A stretch of DNA of 64,000 nucleotides, taken from an uncultured Eubacteriales bacterium (GTDB lineage: Bacteria; Bacillota; Clostridia; Oscillospirales; Acutalibacteraceae). A program made the translations under genes and the position numbers. Shown here in pieces: positions 33,751 through 44,009 of the stretch (the first letter of the stretch is position 1; each line of letters opens with the position of its first letter). A model generated the notes under the pieces. That model was not told the origin of the DNA. It saw nothing but the letters and a program-made list of their open reading frames with translations, and ran no database searches. The stretch covers positions 39,440-103,439 of the forward strand of contig OMZU01000001.1 in the NCBI GenBank assembly GCA_900315605.1, given 5' to 3'.

Positions 33751-36138
33751 ATGACAAGAATAAAAAAAGGGCTCGCGCTTGTTCTTGTCTTGATGATTAC
33801 GGTCACAGCAGGTGTATTCACAGCTTTCGCGGCAGAAACCGCTCAGGAAGAAGAACCTGCCGGCACATCCGACTCCGTAATTACGATACACGTTAGACAA
33901 GACGGGCTGTCACAGCCATACATTTATCTTTGGAATTCTTTGCCCACCAACGACGCGATGTCGCAATCATACCCGGGTGAGAGAATGACGCCTTCAAACG
34001 GCTGGTATACCTATACTATTACAGGCTTCACCAAAGTGAACGCTATAATTACTGACGCTCAGGGAAACCAATATTCCTCTGAGAAAAAACTGACCGACTC
34101 ATCCTCCGACTGGTGGTTCAGCAACGGAAGATGGTCAAAGTATAATCCCGACGAAACCGACCCAGTAGACAGCGTTGACATGCGCGAGCAAAGTATCTAC
34201 TTTGTTATGACGACCAGATTCTATGACGGCGACACCGGCAACAACGTTCACTGCTGGGACGACACCCATGCTAACAACCCGGATTCCGACCCTGCATGGA
34301 GGGGCGATTTCAAGGGCCTTGCCGAAAAGCTTGATTACATCAAGGCACTCGGCTTTACTGCGATTTGGGTAACACCGGTCGTTACAAACGCCTCGGGCTA
34401 TGACTATCACGGCTACCATGCAATGGACTTTGCCACAGTTGACAAACGCTACGAGAGCGACGACTACACCTTTGAGGATCTTATCCGCGACGTCCACGCA
34501 AAGGGCATGAAGATCATTCAGGACGTTGTATTCCAGCACACCGGAAACTTTGGTGAAGAATATTTCTGCAAGCTTTTTGAAAAGGATTATTCCGCCGATC
34601 TGTCTAACCTTAAAGAGTCCATGATCCCGACCGATCTGCTGCTTGACACCTATGGGCTCAGTTCCGCCGAGGAATACTGGGCTCAGCCGGACAGCGTTCA
34701 GTATCAGCAGCGTTTGGGACTTATGCGTAACCTTCAGTACGGCGGCAACGAGGGCAACTCAACCGGTAATTATCCCTCTACCACGGATTACGACATAAAG
34801 AAAACCTCGGACAGCAGTGTTTACAATCCGAACAACTACTACCACACAGGATATTTCCAGAGCCTCAACTGGGACGACTGGACCTGCAAATACTGCCAGA
34901 TCGCCGGCGACTGCGTTGACCTTAATACCGAAAACCCGGCGGTTGCCGAGTACGTTGTAGATTCCTACAGCAACTATATTGAAATGGGCGTTGATGGCTT
35001 CCGCGTTGATACCGTTCGCCACATTCCGAGAGTTTCGCTCAATTTGATGTATAATCCGCAGATTTATCAAAACGCCCAAGCCTGCGGCAAGGACAAGTTC
35101 CTTATGTTCGGTGAGATCTGCACAAGATACACCCAGGTTTGGTACCGCGACCACGCCGAGGAATCCACTCCATATTACACATGGAAGGAATCCAACAGCA
35201 AATGGGCGAACAACTGGTCATGGGGCACAACTCGCGAGGACATAAACCACAATATGAACCTCACGTTTGACCATTATCTTGAGGAGGACGGCGTGAGCGG
35301 ACAGCCGACCTCTGACAATGCATTCCTCAACGGACTTAATTACCACACTCCCGACCGTTCAAGAGCTTCGGGCATGGAGGCTATCGACTTCCAGATGCAC
35401 CGTTTGTTTGGCAACGCAAGCTCGGCGTTTGGTATTGCAAAGTCCGGTGACAAATACTACAACGACGCTACATATAACGTTATGTACGTTGATTCTCACG
35501 ACTATGCTCCCGAATCTCCCGACGAGAAAAACCGTTTTTCCGGCGGAACTCAGGCATGGGCGGAAAACATGGATCTGATGTTCACCTTCCGCGGAATCCC
35601 GTGCATTTACTACGGCTCCGAGGTTGAGTTCATGAAGGGCAGCGTAATTGATGTGGGTCCGAACAAGCCTTTGGCTCAGACAGGCCGCGCTTACTTTGGC
35701 GACTATCTTGAGGGCGACGTTGACGCTACTGATTTCGGCGTTTACACCGCAGACGGAACGGTTGCAGACACCCTTGATATGCCGCTTGCAAAGCACCTGA
35801 TGAAGCTCAACGCGATCCGCCGCGCTATTCCGGCTCTTCAAAAGGGTCAGTATACGACATCGTCAAACTACGTAAGCGGAGACATGGCGTTTATCCGCCG
35901 CTATAAGGACAGCACCACAGACAGTCTTGCCTGCGTTGCGATTTCGGGCGGAGCAACCTTTAGGAACCTTCCGAACGGAAGATATGTTGACGCCGTTACC
36001 GGAGACATTCAGACTGTGACCAACGGAACCCTTACAGTTCCTTCGATCGGCAAGGCAAATATGAGAGTTTATGTTTGCTGCGCAGCCGGATTTACAGGAA
36101 TCAACGGAAAGATCGGCGGCACATCATCCTACTTCTAA
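33751..36138 (+). CDS. Secreted GH13 alpha-amylase with N-terminal starch-binding module
   Basis: 795 residues. Signal peptide ~1-28, then a CBM26-like module (about 40-130: YIYLWNS...YPGERM...WWFSNGRWSKY), then the GH13 (beta/alpha)8 barrel. Nucleophile D420 (GFRVDTVRH), acid/base E455 (FGEI) and D584 (VDSHD) are all present. Region I reads DVVFQH instead of DxVxNH, and region IV reads SHD instead of NHD. A short beta domain ends the protein; there is no dockerin or wall anchor. It should hydrolyse alpha-1,4 bonds in starch or maltooligosaccharides outside the cell. ATG 33751 follows AGGTGA. It sits directly downstream of the CBM26-dockerin gene. Confidence 0.92.
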   Translation: MTRIKKGLALVLVLMITVTAGVFTAFAAETAQEEEPAGTSDSVITIHVRQDGLSQPYIYLWNSLPTNDAMSQSYPGERMTPSNGWYTYTITGFTKVNAIITDAQGNQYSSEKKLTDSSSDWWFSNGRWSKYNPDETDPVDSVDMREQSIYFVMTTRFYDGDTGNNVHCWDDTHANNPDSDPAWRGDFKGLAEKLDYIKALGFTAIWVTPVVTNASGYDYHGYHAMDFATVDKRYESDDYTFEDLIRDVHAKGMKIIQDVVFQHTGNFGEEYFCKLFEKDYSADLSNLKESMIPTDLLLDTYGLSSAEEYWAQPDSVQYQQRLGLMRNLQYGGNEGNSTGNYPSTTDYDIKKTSDSSVYNPNNYYHTGYFQSLNWDDWTCKYCQIAGDCVDLNTENPAVAEYVVDSYSNYIEMGVDGFRVDTVRHIPRVSLNLMYNPQIYQNAQACGKDKFLMFGEICTRYTQVWYRDHAEESTPYYTWKESNSKWANNWSWGTTREDINHNMNLTFDHYLEEDGVSGQPTSDNAFLNGLNYHTPDRSRASGMEAIDFQMHRLFGNASSAFGIAKSGDKYYNDATYNVMYVDSHDYAPESPDEKNRFSGGTQAWAENMDLMFTFRGIPCIYYGSEVEFMKGSVIDVGPNKPLAQTGRAYFGDYLEGDVDATDFGVYTADGTVADTLDMPLAKHLMKLNAIRRAIPALQKGQYTTSSNYVSGDMAFIRRYKDSTTDSLACVAISGGATFRNLPNGRYVDAVTGDIQTVTNGTLTVPSIGKANMRVYVCCAAGFTGINGKIGGTSSYF

Positions 36139-36187
36139 ACCAGATTTTTTACTCTCCATTATATTCTATACATTATCCTTTCAAAAA

Positions 36188-36230
36188 CAACCGCAGTCCC
36201 GATTTTGGGGCTGCGGTTGCTTGTTTGTTG
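36188..36230 (+). terminator. Terminator of the amylase gene
   Basis: CAACCGCAG / CTGCGGTTG stem followed by a T-rich tract. Confidence 0.75.
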
Positions 36231-36353
36231 TTATTTTATACTAATCTCAGATAAAAAGTGGACAAAGATTTGCGAGGATATTTTTCGCAAGACGAGGCGA
36301 AGGACGCCGCAAGGCTGTCGCCTTGCAATTTTTATTTGAGTTTAGTATTATTT
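36231..36353. repeat. Palindrome-rich spacer between amylase and addA
   Basis: It contains TTGCGA...TCGCAA and GCAAGG-CTGTCG-CCTTGC inverted words, the second followed by AATTTTTATT on the plus strand. It may act as an addA-side terminator or be a dispersed repeat. A GTG-initiated frame crosses it into addA antisense and is not considered a gene. Confidence 0.4.
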
Positions 36354-39300
36354 CTATTCTGGGAAATCAAGCGAAATATAGTCGTTGAGATAAACCGAAA
36401 CTATGATAAGCTCTTTCACCCTGATTTCCAACGACTGCTCCATTGCAAGCTTGTAGATACCAAGCTGCCTTTGATAAAGCTGGCAAAGACGGTTGATATC
36501 ACGCACTCTGTCGGTTTTGTAATCCAAAATCACCAAGCCGCCGTTTTCTTCAAACGCAAGATCGACCGCGCCCTGGACAATTATCCCGGCATTGTCTGCA
36601 CCGCCGCACTCGCCAAACACCTCGGAGGGCTTTAGCTTTACAAAAAATCTTTCCTCGCGGTAAACTCTGTCGGAATGGATTATCCTTGAAAACAGCTCGG
36701 TGTTCAGCATTGCAGAAAGTCTTTGGGTATCTATCGCCTTTGCCTGCACCTCGCTGAGTCGGTTTTCGGCTTGCAGACGGCTTATTTCGGAAGAGATATC
36801 CTTTGCCGCCGCTTCAAAATCGCAGTATTGCAAAAAGGCGTGGTGAGCTGTGCCGCGCTCAACCGCAGAGGATAGCTCGTGACTTGCAAACGCCGGCTTT
36901 GCGATCAATCTTCCGAAATGCTCAATATGCTCACCGTGAGCGATTTCCGACGCGCTCACCTTTTGCGGAAGATCCATGATTTCGGCGTTGCGGTATTCAA
37001 ACGCAAGGTTTTTTCTCAAAATTTCTGCGTAATCCTTTTCGGTGGTCTCTCCCAACTCGATTTCCTCTGTCGCATCCGAGAGCTCTGATTCAGGGTCAGC
37101 GAAAATATCCTCATAAGCATTGATTATTTTAACCTCCCACTCGGGGTGCGCAGCTTTGGCGGATATCATCGGAGCAGACGGATTGCAAGCCCTGCGATAT
37201 TCGTTTAGCGAGGGATTTGTCAGCGCGGCAAGGGTTATCCAGTCGGATATAGACCTGCATTTTGTGACCGCATAGGGCTCGATAACTCTCTCAAAAACCA
37301 ATTTTGAATAGATGTTGCTCAGATATTTTTCGGCGTTGTTCACAGACGAAACAATAACCAGCTTTTCTCTTGCGCGGGTCAGCGCGACATACAGAACTCT
37401 GAGCTCCTCGGCAATTTCGTTCTTTTTGATTTCGAGCTCCACCGCGATTCGCGGAAGCGTGTTGTACCTGCAAATCCCCTGCTTGCGCTTGATGCCCAGC
37501 CCGGCATAGCTGTCGATCAGCACGTCGTTTCTAAGATCGGAATGGTTAAATTCAAAGGCGGTCCCGGCGATAAAGCAGACCGGAAACTCCAGCCCCTTTG
37601 ATTTATGGATACTGAGCACCCTAACGCCGTTTATGCTGCTTTTGGAGTCCTGAGAGGCAGGAAGCGCGGAGCCGTTTTCCTTTAGTCTGTCGGCAAAGGA
37701 GATAAAGTCCGAGAGCGACTTGGTTCCGCCCGACTCAAAGGAACGCGCGTAGGCACGAATAAGGCTCAGATTCCTTGTGGGCGATTCTCCGCCGTTTACC
37801 GACGAAGTTATAGCACCGAGCGCGGTTGCCTCAAGAACCCTGCCGATTAGCTCGTCAACAGTGCAGGCGCAGGAATAGGCTCTGAGCGAGCCAAGCTGAT
37901 TCAAAAAGCTTTCTGCTTTTTTACTCTTTTTTGCATATAAGATCACAGCTTGATACAGGCTTGAATATCTGCTCTGAGTGCGAAGCTTGGCAAGCTCATC
38001 CGGAGTAAAGCCGTAAATCGGACTGCACATAACCGACAAAAGCGGAATATCTACCGATGGATTGTCGATCACCCTGAGCAGATTAAGAAGGATTTTGACC
38101 TCCTGAGCGTCAAAGCAATTATCCTTTTCTTCGCTGTAGGCAGGGATACCGCAGTTAATCAGGGTGTGGACATAAGCCGCCGCACGCCGCTTTGGGCTTC
38201 GCATGATAACTGCAAAGTCGCCGTAGGTTGCGCGGCGGCGAACGCTTCCGTCGGTGACGGTAAAGCCCTCGCCCATCATTTTGTGGATCTCGTGCGCGAT
38301 ATATGCAGCCTCAAGCTCGGGAACCTCGGCGTCCTCAAAGGCTGATTTTTCTATAAAGGAAATTTTAGTGTTGCAAGCCTCGCTCTCGGGATAAACCGCC
38401 CCAACGTTGAGCATCTCGTCGGCGGTATAGTCCATTCGGGCGGCAGGCTCGGACATCAGCCGTGAAAAGATAAAATTCACGGTGTCGCAAACCTCGCGGC
38501 GGCTTCTAAAATTCTTATCAAGAATTATATTCAACGGATATTTCGGGTTATCCTCGTCAAATCGGTTATACTGCTTTTTTCTGTCCAAAAAAATCTGCGG
38601 CTTTGCCTGACGAAAGCCATATATGCTCTGCTTTACGTCGCCAACCACAAACAGGTTGTTCTCGTCGGTAGAAACACAGTTGAAGATCAGATTCTGAACC
38701 TCGTTCACGTCCTGAAATTCGTCTACTATCACCATATCGAACCGCGAAGAGATCTCATCTGCAAGCGCGGTTTTTCGGTAGCCTTCTTCGTCCGGCACGG
38801 CGAGCAGTCTGACTGTCAGCCGTTCGAGATCCGAAAAGGTCAGCGCGTTTTTTCTGCGCTTCAAGGCGTCGAGCTGTCGGCTGTATTCCCTGACCAAATC
38901 GAACAGAGTTGCAACAAGCCCCTGAAGCTGTTCCAGCTCCTCGCCCGCCTCGGCTTCGGTTCTGCAAAAATATGAGTTCAACGCCTTTACTGTTTCTTTG
39001 ACCTCGTCGCGCGACTTGGCGACCGCAAGCTTTATCGGGTTATCCTTGTAGCCTCGGGGCGCAGTCAGCCGACCGGGAGCAAAGCCCGAAATATGCTCAA
39101 CGATTTTGTCCCAGTCGCTGCCGAGAAGCTTTTCGCAGAGCTTGTCAAGAAAAATCCTGTCGCTCTCAAACAGCGGATAAAGCTTTTCGTACAAAGCCTC
39201 GTCCTCACCAAGCATTTTTATTGAGGTCTCGGTAAGATTCACCGCGTGCTCAGCGGCGATCAGGGCATATTCAATGATGATCTTGCCCCAGACGGAATCG

Positions 39301-39914
39301 GCGATTTTTCTTTCGCCGTAGCCGGAGAGCATATCGTCAAGCCATTTGTCAGCAAAGGGCTGCGACTCCAAAAACTCATAGATTTTGAAAACAGTTTCTC
39401 TTAGCTTTTGGTCGCCGCTCTTGGCAGCAAAGGCGTCAAGCAGAGCCAAAAACCTGCTTTCGCCGTCGTTGTAAAATTTTTCTAATGCAAGCTCGGCGGC
39501 TTCTGTGCAGATCAGGTCAAGCTCGCCGTCGCTGATTATTCTGAAATCCGGAGAGATCTCCAGCGTGTGAAAATACTCGCGTACCAGGTCGCTGCAAAAG
39601 CTGTGGATCGTTGAGATATGCGCCTGATACAAAAGCTGCTTTTGCCTGAGCAGGTTTGGATCGTAGGGGTCGTCCTCCAAAAGCAGGTTCAGCGCGTCCG
39701 AGATCCTTCCGCGCATTTCCGCCGCAGCGTCCTTGGTAAAGGTCACGATCAGCAGGCGGTCGATATCCGTCTGCTTTTCCGCCCGGGTTATGAGCCTTAT
39801 CACTCTCTCGACCAGCACGGCGGTTTTTCCCGAGCCAGCCGCCGCAGAAACAAGCACCGAGCCGTCTGTTGAGCTGATCGCATTTTCCTGTTGTTTTGTC
39901 CAGCTTCTTTCCAT
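36354..39914 (-). CDS. addA: ATP-dependent helicase/nuclease subunit A
   Basis: AddA is the motor and one of two nuclease subunits of AddAB, which resects double-strand breaks up to Chi and loads RecA. It has 1186 residues. It is a UvrD-type helicase with SAAAGSGKT at 23-31, VDEFQDVN (Walker B), QSIYGFR and VLSIHKSKGLEFP, and a C-terminal RecB-type nuclease domain (LVILDYKTD). The addB stop and the addA ATG overlap as TGATG, so they are translationally coupled; a GTG one codon earlier is also possible. Confidence 0.96.
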   Translation of the reverse strand: MERSWTKQQENAISSTDGSVLVSAAAGSGKTAVLVERVIRLITRAEKQTDIDRLLIVTFTKDAAAEMRGRISDALNLLLEDDPYDPNLLRQKQLLYQAHISTIHSFCSDLVREYFHTLEISPDFRIISDGELDLICTEAAELALEKFYNDGESRFLALLDAFAAKSGDQKLRETVFKIYEFLESQPFADKWLDDMLSGYGERKIADSVWGKIIIEYALIAAEHAVNLTETSIKMLGEDEALYEKLYPLFESDRIFLDKLCEKLLGSDWDKIVEHISGFAPGRLTAPRGYKDNPIKLAVAKSRDEVKETVKALNSYFCRTEAEAGEELEQLQGLVATLFDLVREYSRQLDALKRRKNALTFSDLERLTVRLLAVPDEEGYRKTALADEISSRFDMVIVDEFQDVNEVQNLIFNCVSTDENNLFVVGDVKQSIYGFRQAKPQIFLDRKKQYNRFDEDNPKYPLNIILDKNFRSRREVCDTVNFIFSRLMSEPAARMDYTADEMLNVGAVYPESEACNTKISFIEKSAFEDAEVPELEAAYIAHEIHKMMGEGFTVTDGSVRRRATYGDFAVIMRSPKRRAAAYVHTLINCGIPAYSEEKDNCFDAQEVKILLNLLRVIDNPSVDIPLLSVMCSPIYGFTPDELAKLRTQSRYSSLYQAVILYAKKSKKAESFLNQLGSLRAYSCACTVDELIGRVLEATALGAITSSVNGGESPTRNLSLIRAYARSFESGGTKSLSDFISFADRLKENGSALPASQDSKSSINGVRVLSIHKSKGLEFPVCFIAGTAFEFNHSDLRNDVLIDSYAGLGIKRKQGICRYNTLPRIAVELEIKKNEIAEELRVLYVALTRAREKLVIVSSVNNAEKYLSNIYSKLVFERVIEPYAVTKCRSISDWITLAALTNPSLNEYRRACNPSAPMISAKAAHPEWEVKIINAYEDIFADPESELSDATEEIELGETTEKDYAEILRKNLAFEYRNAEIMDLPQKVSASEIAHGEHIEHFGRLIAKPAFASHELSSAVERGTAHHAFLQYCDFEAAAKDISSEISRLQAENRLSEVQAKAIDTQRLSAMLNTELFSRIIHSDRVYREERFFVKLKPSEVFGECGGADNAGIIVQGAVDLAFEENGGLVILDYKTDRVRDINRLCQLYQRQLGIYKLAMEQSLEIRVKELIIVSVYLNDYISLDFPE

Positions 39915-42900
39915 CACCGCTCACCGTCCTTGTTAAGCTCTTCGTTGATTTGTCTGATGACCTCGGCGTTATCGACCTCAAATGTGTTTTTCATTCCGCT
40001 GATCCGGTAGCCGCAAACGCTGTCGTAGGGGCAGTATTCGCAGGCGTCGTGCGCGCCCTTGGCAGGTGCGGCTTCGATCCTGCCGCCGTAAAGCTCCCTG
40101 CCCATTTGTGCAACTGTGAGGTCGAGCTTTTTGAAGATTTTTCCAAATTCCTCCAGCGTGGCAAGGCATTTGCCCGAAGCCCCGGCTCCCGCCTTGATTT
40201 TGACGGGGATATATTTGCCGTCTCCGGATTTGTCCATTCCGCTGATGACCTCTGCGCTGTCGAGCAAAAGTCCGTTCATTTTGAGCTTTGAGTCAAGCTC
40301 CGATTTGATTCCGTCGGTTGTGATGTCGTCCTTGACCGACAAAACAGGAACGGTTGCAGGCATATAGAGAATGCCTGCCGGAAGTGCGGAGCCGTAACGC
40401 TTCGAGCCGTTTTTTTGGATCGAATAGAGGTACAAAAGCATTTGCATGTTCAAGCCAAAAAGGATGTCCGAGAGCTTGAACTTTTTTGTACCGGTCTTGT
40501 AGTCGATGATTCGTATGTAGCTTTCTCCGTCCTTCTCCATTATGTCAACGCGGTCAACGCTGCCCACCACGGCGATTTTTTGACCTGTGGGCAAGGTGAT
40601 CGTGTAGGAAGGGATGTCCGCGCCGATTTTCAGCTCGCAGTCGCGAACGTCAAAATCGGACTGGGAAAGCTCGTCTATGATATGCCTGAGAAGGATCGAG
40701 ACGTTTTCCTTTATCACCTCAAGTCGGTATAAAAACGCCTTTGGCTTTGCCTCGGCACCGCCGAAATATGTATTGAGATATTCGTCCAAAGTCTTTTCGG
40801 CAAAGGCTGATATTTCTGTATTGGAAATATCCTTATATTCATTTTTGGTATAGCGGTTGAAAAACTGCTCCAAAATATAATGAACCAAGGTTCCGTATTC
40901 AAGCTGATTTATCTCGGCCTTCAGGCGTTCCCTAACGCGCAGACCGTAGCCGCAAAAATATGAGAAACGGCAGAGATTGAATTTTTCGAGCTGAGAAGCA
41001 GAGATCCGAAGATTTTTTCCGAACAGCTCCTCGGCGTTGACGGGGTTTTCAATCAAAAAAGCCGAGTTGTCAAGTGCTCTGCGCACCGCCCGGGTGCGCG
41101 GCGAATAATAAGGATCCGAATCAAAAAATTCCTTCAAGCCGCACAGCTCGGTCGAATCGTTTCCGAGCGAACGCGCGTATTCCTCAAACGCCGGTTCGAT
41201 CGCCAGCATCGACTCGATCCTGTCGTCAAAGTCGCTGCTGTCAAGAACCTTTAGCTTTGGGAACACTCTTTGTATCTCGTGAAAAATAACCGAGGGCAAG
41301 TACTTTTCGCCCTGTATGTCAGCCGCAGGTGAGCTGGCAAAAAGCCGCTTTGAGGGCGAACACATGCAGCAATACGCCATGAAGGTTTCCAGACTTGACA
41401 GCGCGGAAAAATCCTCGCTGAGCTTTAGGTCGTTCATTGAAAGCAGCCTTAGCTCAAATGCGGAAAACACTCCCGAGGTGTGGGGCACTGTCGGAAAAAC
41501 TCCGTCGATACAACCGATCAAAAATGTGGTTTTTTGTTTTGAGAGTCTAACGCGCTGGGCAGTTGTTACGGTCACGCTGTCGAGTGTTTGCGGTATTTCG
41601 GCAAAATCAAGCTGTGAGGTCATTATTGACAAAAGCTCAAAATATCTGCGCACCGAAAGCCTTACGCCGCGCGTTGCCGCTGCGGTCTTGTCAAGCACGT
41701 CCATGAGCAGCGACCAGATCCGGAGTTGTTCTTCACCGAGACCCTTTTGCGCTTTTTGTTCAAGCTTTTCGCACAGGCTGACTAAAGTATCGGGCACGCC
41801 TAGCTCCAGCAAAAGCTCATACAGCAGCCGGGTTATTTCTTCGCCGTCCTTCTCGGTTATTTTTTCTTTCAAAGAAATTATTGGCTCGATCACTGACCGT
41901 CTGACCTTTTCGGCAAGGGCAAGCTCTGCCTTGGCTTTTTCGGTCATTGTATCGGAAAATCCGCCGGGATTGTTTTTGAATTCCGACCTAAAGGCAGAGT
42001 GATCCACGTTCCATATGTAGACGTAGTTTTCAAAGCAGCTTATCTCTTCTTCGGAGTTATTTGTAAGCCCTGTCTTTAAAAACGCCATAACGTCGTCGCG
42101 CTGAAAATTTTCGATAATCAGCCTAAAAATCGAATTGACCAGCCTGACAACAGGCTTTACGGTGATATCCCTGCGCGAATCCATAAAGAACGGGATACCG
42201 TATTTTTCAAACACCACGTCAAGTGTCCCCTCATAAAGATCAGTGTCGTGGCAGATCACCGTTATATCCGAATAAAGGCTGTTGTTTTCGATAACCAGCC
42301 GCTTGATTTGCCGCGCGGTGAATTCGCATTCGTCATAAATATCAGCGGCAGCGTAGAGCGTGATGTTCTTAGGAGCATCGTCACACGGCGCGCTGTCCGC
42401 GCGAAAGATGTTTTTCTCCAAAGCTGCAAGCTCGCTGTTTTCAAATCTGAGAGGTTCAAGGAGCTTTACGGGAGCCTTTATGTTAATAAAGTCGCGCTTT
42501 GCAAGCTCCTTAACGCTTCGCATGGTGCTGTGAGAGGTTGAAAAAACCTCGTCGGCATCCGTGGTGTTTGGGTCGAGGGTGAGGGCAAAATACACCGCCG
42601 CACAGCGCGACATCAAGAGGCGAAAAACCATAAGCTGATTAGCCGTAAAGCCGCTGAAGCTGTCCACAAAAAGCGTGTAGCCGCTAAGAAAATCATTGTT
42701 CTCCAAAAGAATATCATACAGCTTGCCGAGGTCGTCAAGAGGATCGATATAGCTTTGTTTTACCAGCGCGTCAAAGGTTTCGAGCACCAGCGCGGTTTCG
42801 CTGAGCTTGGTTTTAAGCGTTCCGCCGGGAATTGCTTCTCCGGTTTTTCTCAGCTTTTCGGGGGTGATATTGTTGTTTTTGCAATCGGTCAGGGTATTTA

Positions 42901-43255
42901 GCATGACCTCCGCCACGTTTCGGCGGTTTGTCTTGAGCAGTGTCAGACTGTCGGCGAGCTGTTCAAGCGCGAGGTTCATCAAAACCGCCCTTGTTCCGTT
43001 GTCTATCACGTTTTGTCTGACCACTGCGCACTTTTCAAAGGCGTGGCGACAAAGCCCCGAAAAGCCAGTTACCATGACTTTTCCGGACTTGCGCGCACCC
43101 ATAAGCTCCAGAATCGCTTTTTCGGTTTCAAATGTGCTTTGATCGGGAACGAGCAGGATCATCTTGTCGTTTCCGCTGTCAGCCATTGATTTTATCAGTT
43201 CGTAAATCCGCGCGGTTTTGCCTGTTCCGCTTTTGCCGAGAATGAATTGCAGCAT
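39914..43255 (-). CDS. addB: ATP-dependent nuclease subunit B
   Basis: Partner of AddA. It has 1113 residues with GKSGTGKT at 7-14, inactivated helicase-like domains, and a C-terminal nuclease domain (RIIDYKTGTKKF). The nuclease domain is clasped by an Fe-S cluster: one Cys in NLCRFSYFC and three in CEYCPYDSVC. ATG 43255 follows GGTGG; the frame is open further upstream to 43321 without a ribosome site. The ~100-bp spacer to spoIIR contains a weak TTGAAA/TTATAT promoter candidate. Confidence 0.95.
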   Translation of the reverse strand: MLQFILGKSGTGKTARIYELIKSMADSGNDKMILLVPDQSTFETEKAILELMGARKSGKVMVTGFSGLCRHAFEKCAVVRQNVIDNGTRAVLMNLALEQLADSLTLLKTNRRNVAEVMLNTLTDCKNNNITPEKLRKTGEAIPGGTLKTKLSETALVLETFDALVKQSYIDPLDDLGKLYDILLENNDFLSGYTLFVDSFSGFTANQLMVFRLLMSRCAAVYFALTLDPNTTDADEVFSTSHSTMRSVKELAKRDFINIKAPVKLLEPLRFENSELAALEKNIFRADSAPCDDAPKNITLYAAADIYDECEFTARQIKRLVIENNSLYSDITVICHDTDLYEGTLDVVFEKYGIPFFMDSRRDITVKPVVRLVNSIFRLIIENFQRDDVMAFLKTGLTNNSEEEISCFENYVYIWNVDHSAFRSEFKNNPGGFSDTMTEKAKAELALAEKVRRSVIEPIISLKEKITEKDGEEITRLLYELLLELGVPDTLVSLCEKLEQKAQKGLGEEQLRIWSLLMDVLDKTAAATRGVRLSVRRYFELLSIMTSQLDFAEIPQTLDSVTVTTAQRVRLSKQKTTFLIGCIDGVFPTVPHTSGVFSAFELRLLSMNDLKLSEDFSALSSLETFMAYCCMCSPSKRLFASSPAADIQGEKYLPSVIFHEIQRVFPKLKVLDSSDFDDRIESMLAIEPAFEEYARSLGNDSTELCGLKEFFDSDPYYSPRTRAVRRALDNSAFLIENPVNAEELFGKNLRISASQLEKFNLCRFSYFCGYGLRVRERLKAEINQLEYGTLVHYILEQFFNRYTKNEYKDISNTEISAFAEKTLDEYLNTYFGGAEAKPKAFLYRLEVIKENVSILLRHIIDELSQSDFDVRDCELKIGADIPSYTITLPTGQKIAVVGSVDRVDIMEKDGESYIRIIDYKTGTKKFKLSDILFGLNMQMLLYLYSIQKNGSKRYGSALPAGILYMPATVPVLSVKDDITTDGIKSELDSKLKMNGLLLDSAEVISGMDKSGDGKYIPVKIKAGAGASGKCLATLEEFGKIFKKLDLTVAQMGRELYGGRIEAAPAKGAHDACEYCPYDSVCGYRISGMKNTFEVDNAEVIRQINEELNKDGER

Positions 43256-43354
43256 AATACCACCCTTGATGCCTTGAAAATCGCCCGAGGCGTTTTCGAT
43301 TTGATGATATAATAATACCATATTATGTGTTTCAAAAAAAGCCCTGTGCTCGGC

Positions 43355-43954
43355 TCATCTGAAAAAAGAAGCGATTTTTTCGTAAATCTCAACTATTTTG
43401 AATTTATACTCATGCTTTTCACGCCTGACGATATCGTATTCACATTCGTCAAAGGCTTCCATCGCCTTTTGGTCGCGCTCCTGCGCAGAAGAAACGCAAA
43501 GCGACGGATACATCACGCACCACCAGTTGTGACCCTTGCCGCTGCCGATCGTGATCCTGAGCGCGTCGTACATACCGGACGGCAGGGTGTAGTCCTCGTA
43601 ATGCCTGGTCGAAAAATACATGTTTTTCAGCTCCGCCTTAACGTCGTAATCATAGCCCAGAGAACGGACCGTATCCAGCGCGGCGTTTCGGATCTTGTCA
43701 AGGTTTTTTGCAACGGTCTCCTCGGCAAAGGTCTTTGAGGACGCCTGTGTAAACAATTCCTTTCCGGCTTCGAGCACCTTGTCTCTGACGCACAGCTTTA
43801 GTCGCTGGTCGTCGTCGGAATCGGAATTTGCAAGGATATGCAGGCGGAAAACCTCGTCGGGGATCTCGCTGCACGCTGACTGAAAGGGAATGACCGAATA
43901 CAGAGTTGTGAGAGCGAAGGCAACCGCCAACGCCTTTGTAAAAAGCTTTTTCAT
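43355..43954 (-). CDS. spoIIR: Stage II sporulation protein R
   Basis: SpoIIR is secreted from the forespore and triggers SpoIIGA-dependent activation of sigma-E in the mother cell. It has 199 residues with a signal/anchor helix at 6-27, the hallmark VFRLHILANSDSDDDQ at about 35-50, and a second conserved block (HNWWCVMYPSLC). ATG follows an AGGTTT site. Together with gpr and spoIIP this supports a functional sporulation programme. Confidence 0.94.
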   Translation of the reverse strand: MKKLFTKALAVAFALTTLYSVIPFQSACSEIPDEVFRLHILANSDSDDDQRLKLCVRDKVLEAGKELFTQASSKTFAEETVAKNLDKIRNAALDTVRSLGYDYDVKAELKNMYFSTRHYEDYTLPSGMYDALRITIGSGKGHNWWCVMYPSLCVSSAQERDQKAMEAFDECEYDIVRREKHEYKFKIVEIYEKIASFFR

Positions 43955-43961
43955 AAATAAA

Positions 43962-43999
43962 CCTGCCCTATAATTTGATACACTCAGATTATGGGCAGG
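43962..43999 (-). terminator. Terminator between ispE and spoIIR
   Basis: CCTGCCC-ATAAT / ATTAT-GGGCAGG stem (one unpaired base), T-rich on the minus strand; it lies in the short ispE-spoIIR gap. Confidence 0.65.
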
Positions 44000-44009
44000 A
44001 GATTTTTAT

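Noticed and set aside
36258-36635. GTG-started frame after the amylase, entering addA antisense
   Set aside because: It lies over palindromic spacer and the opposite strand of addA; no independent support.
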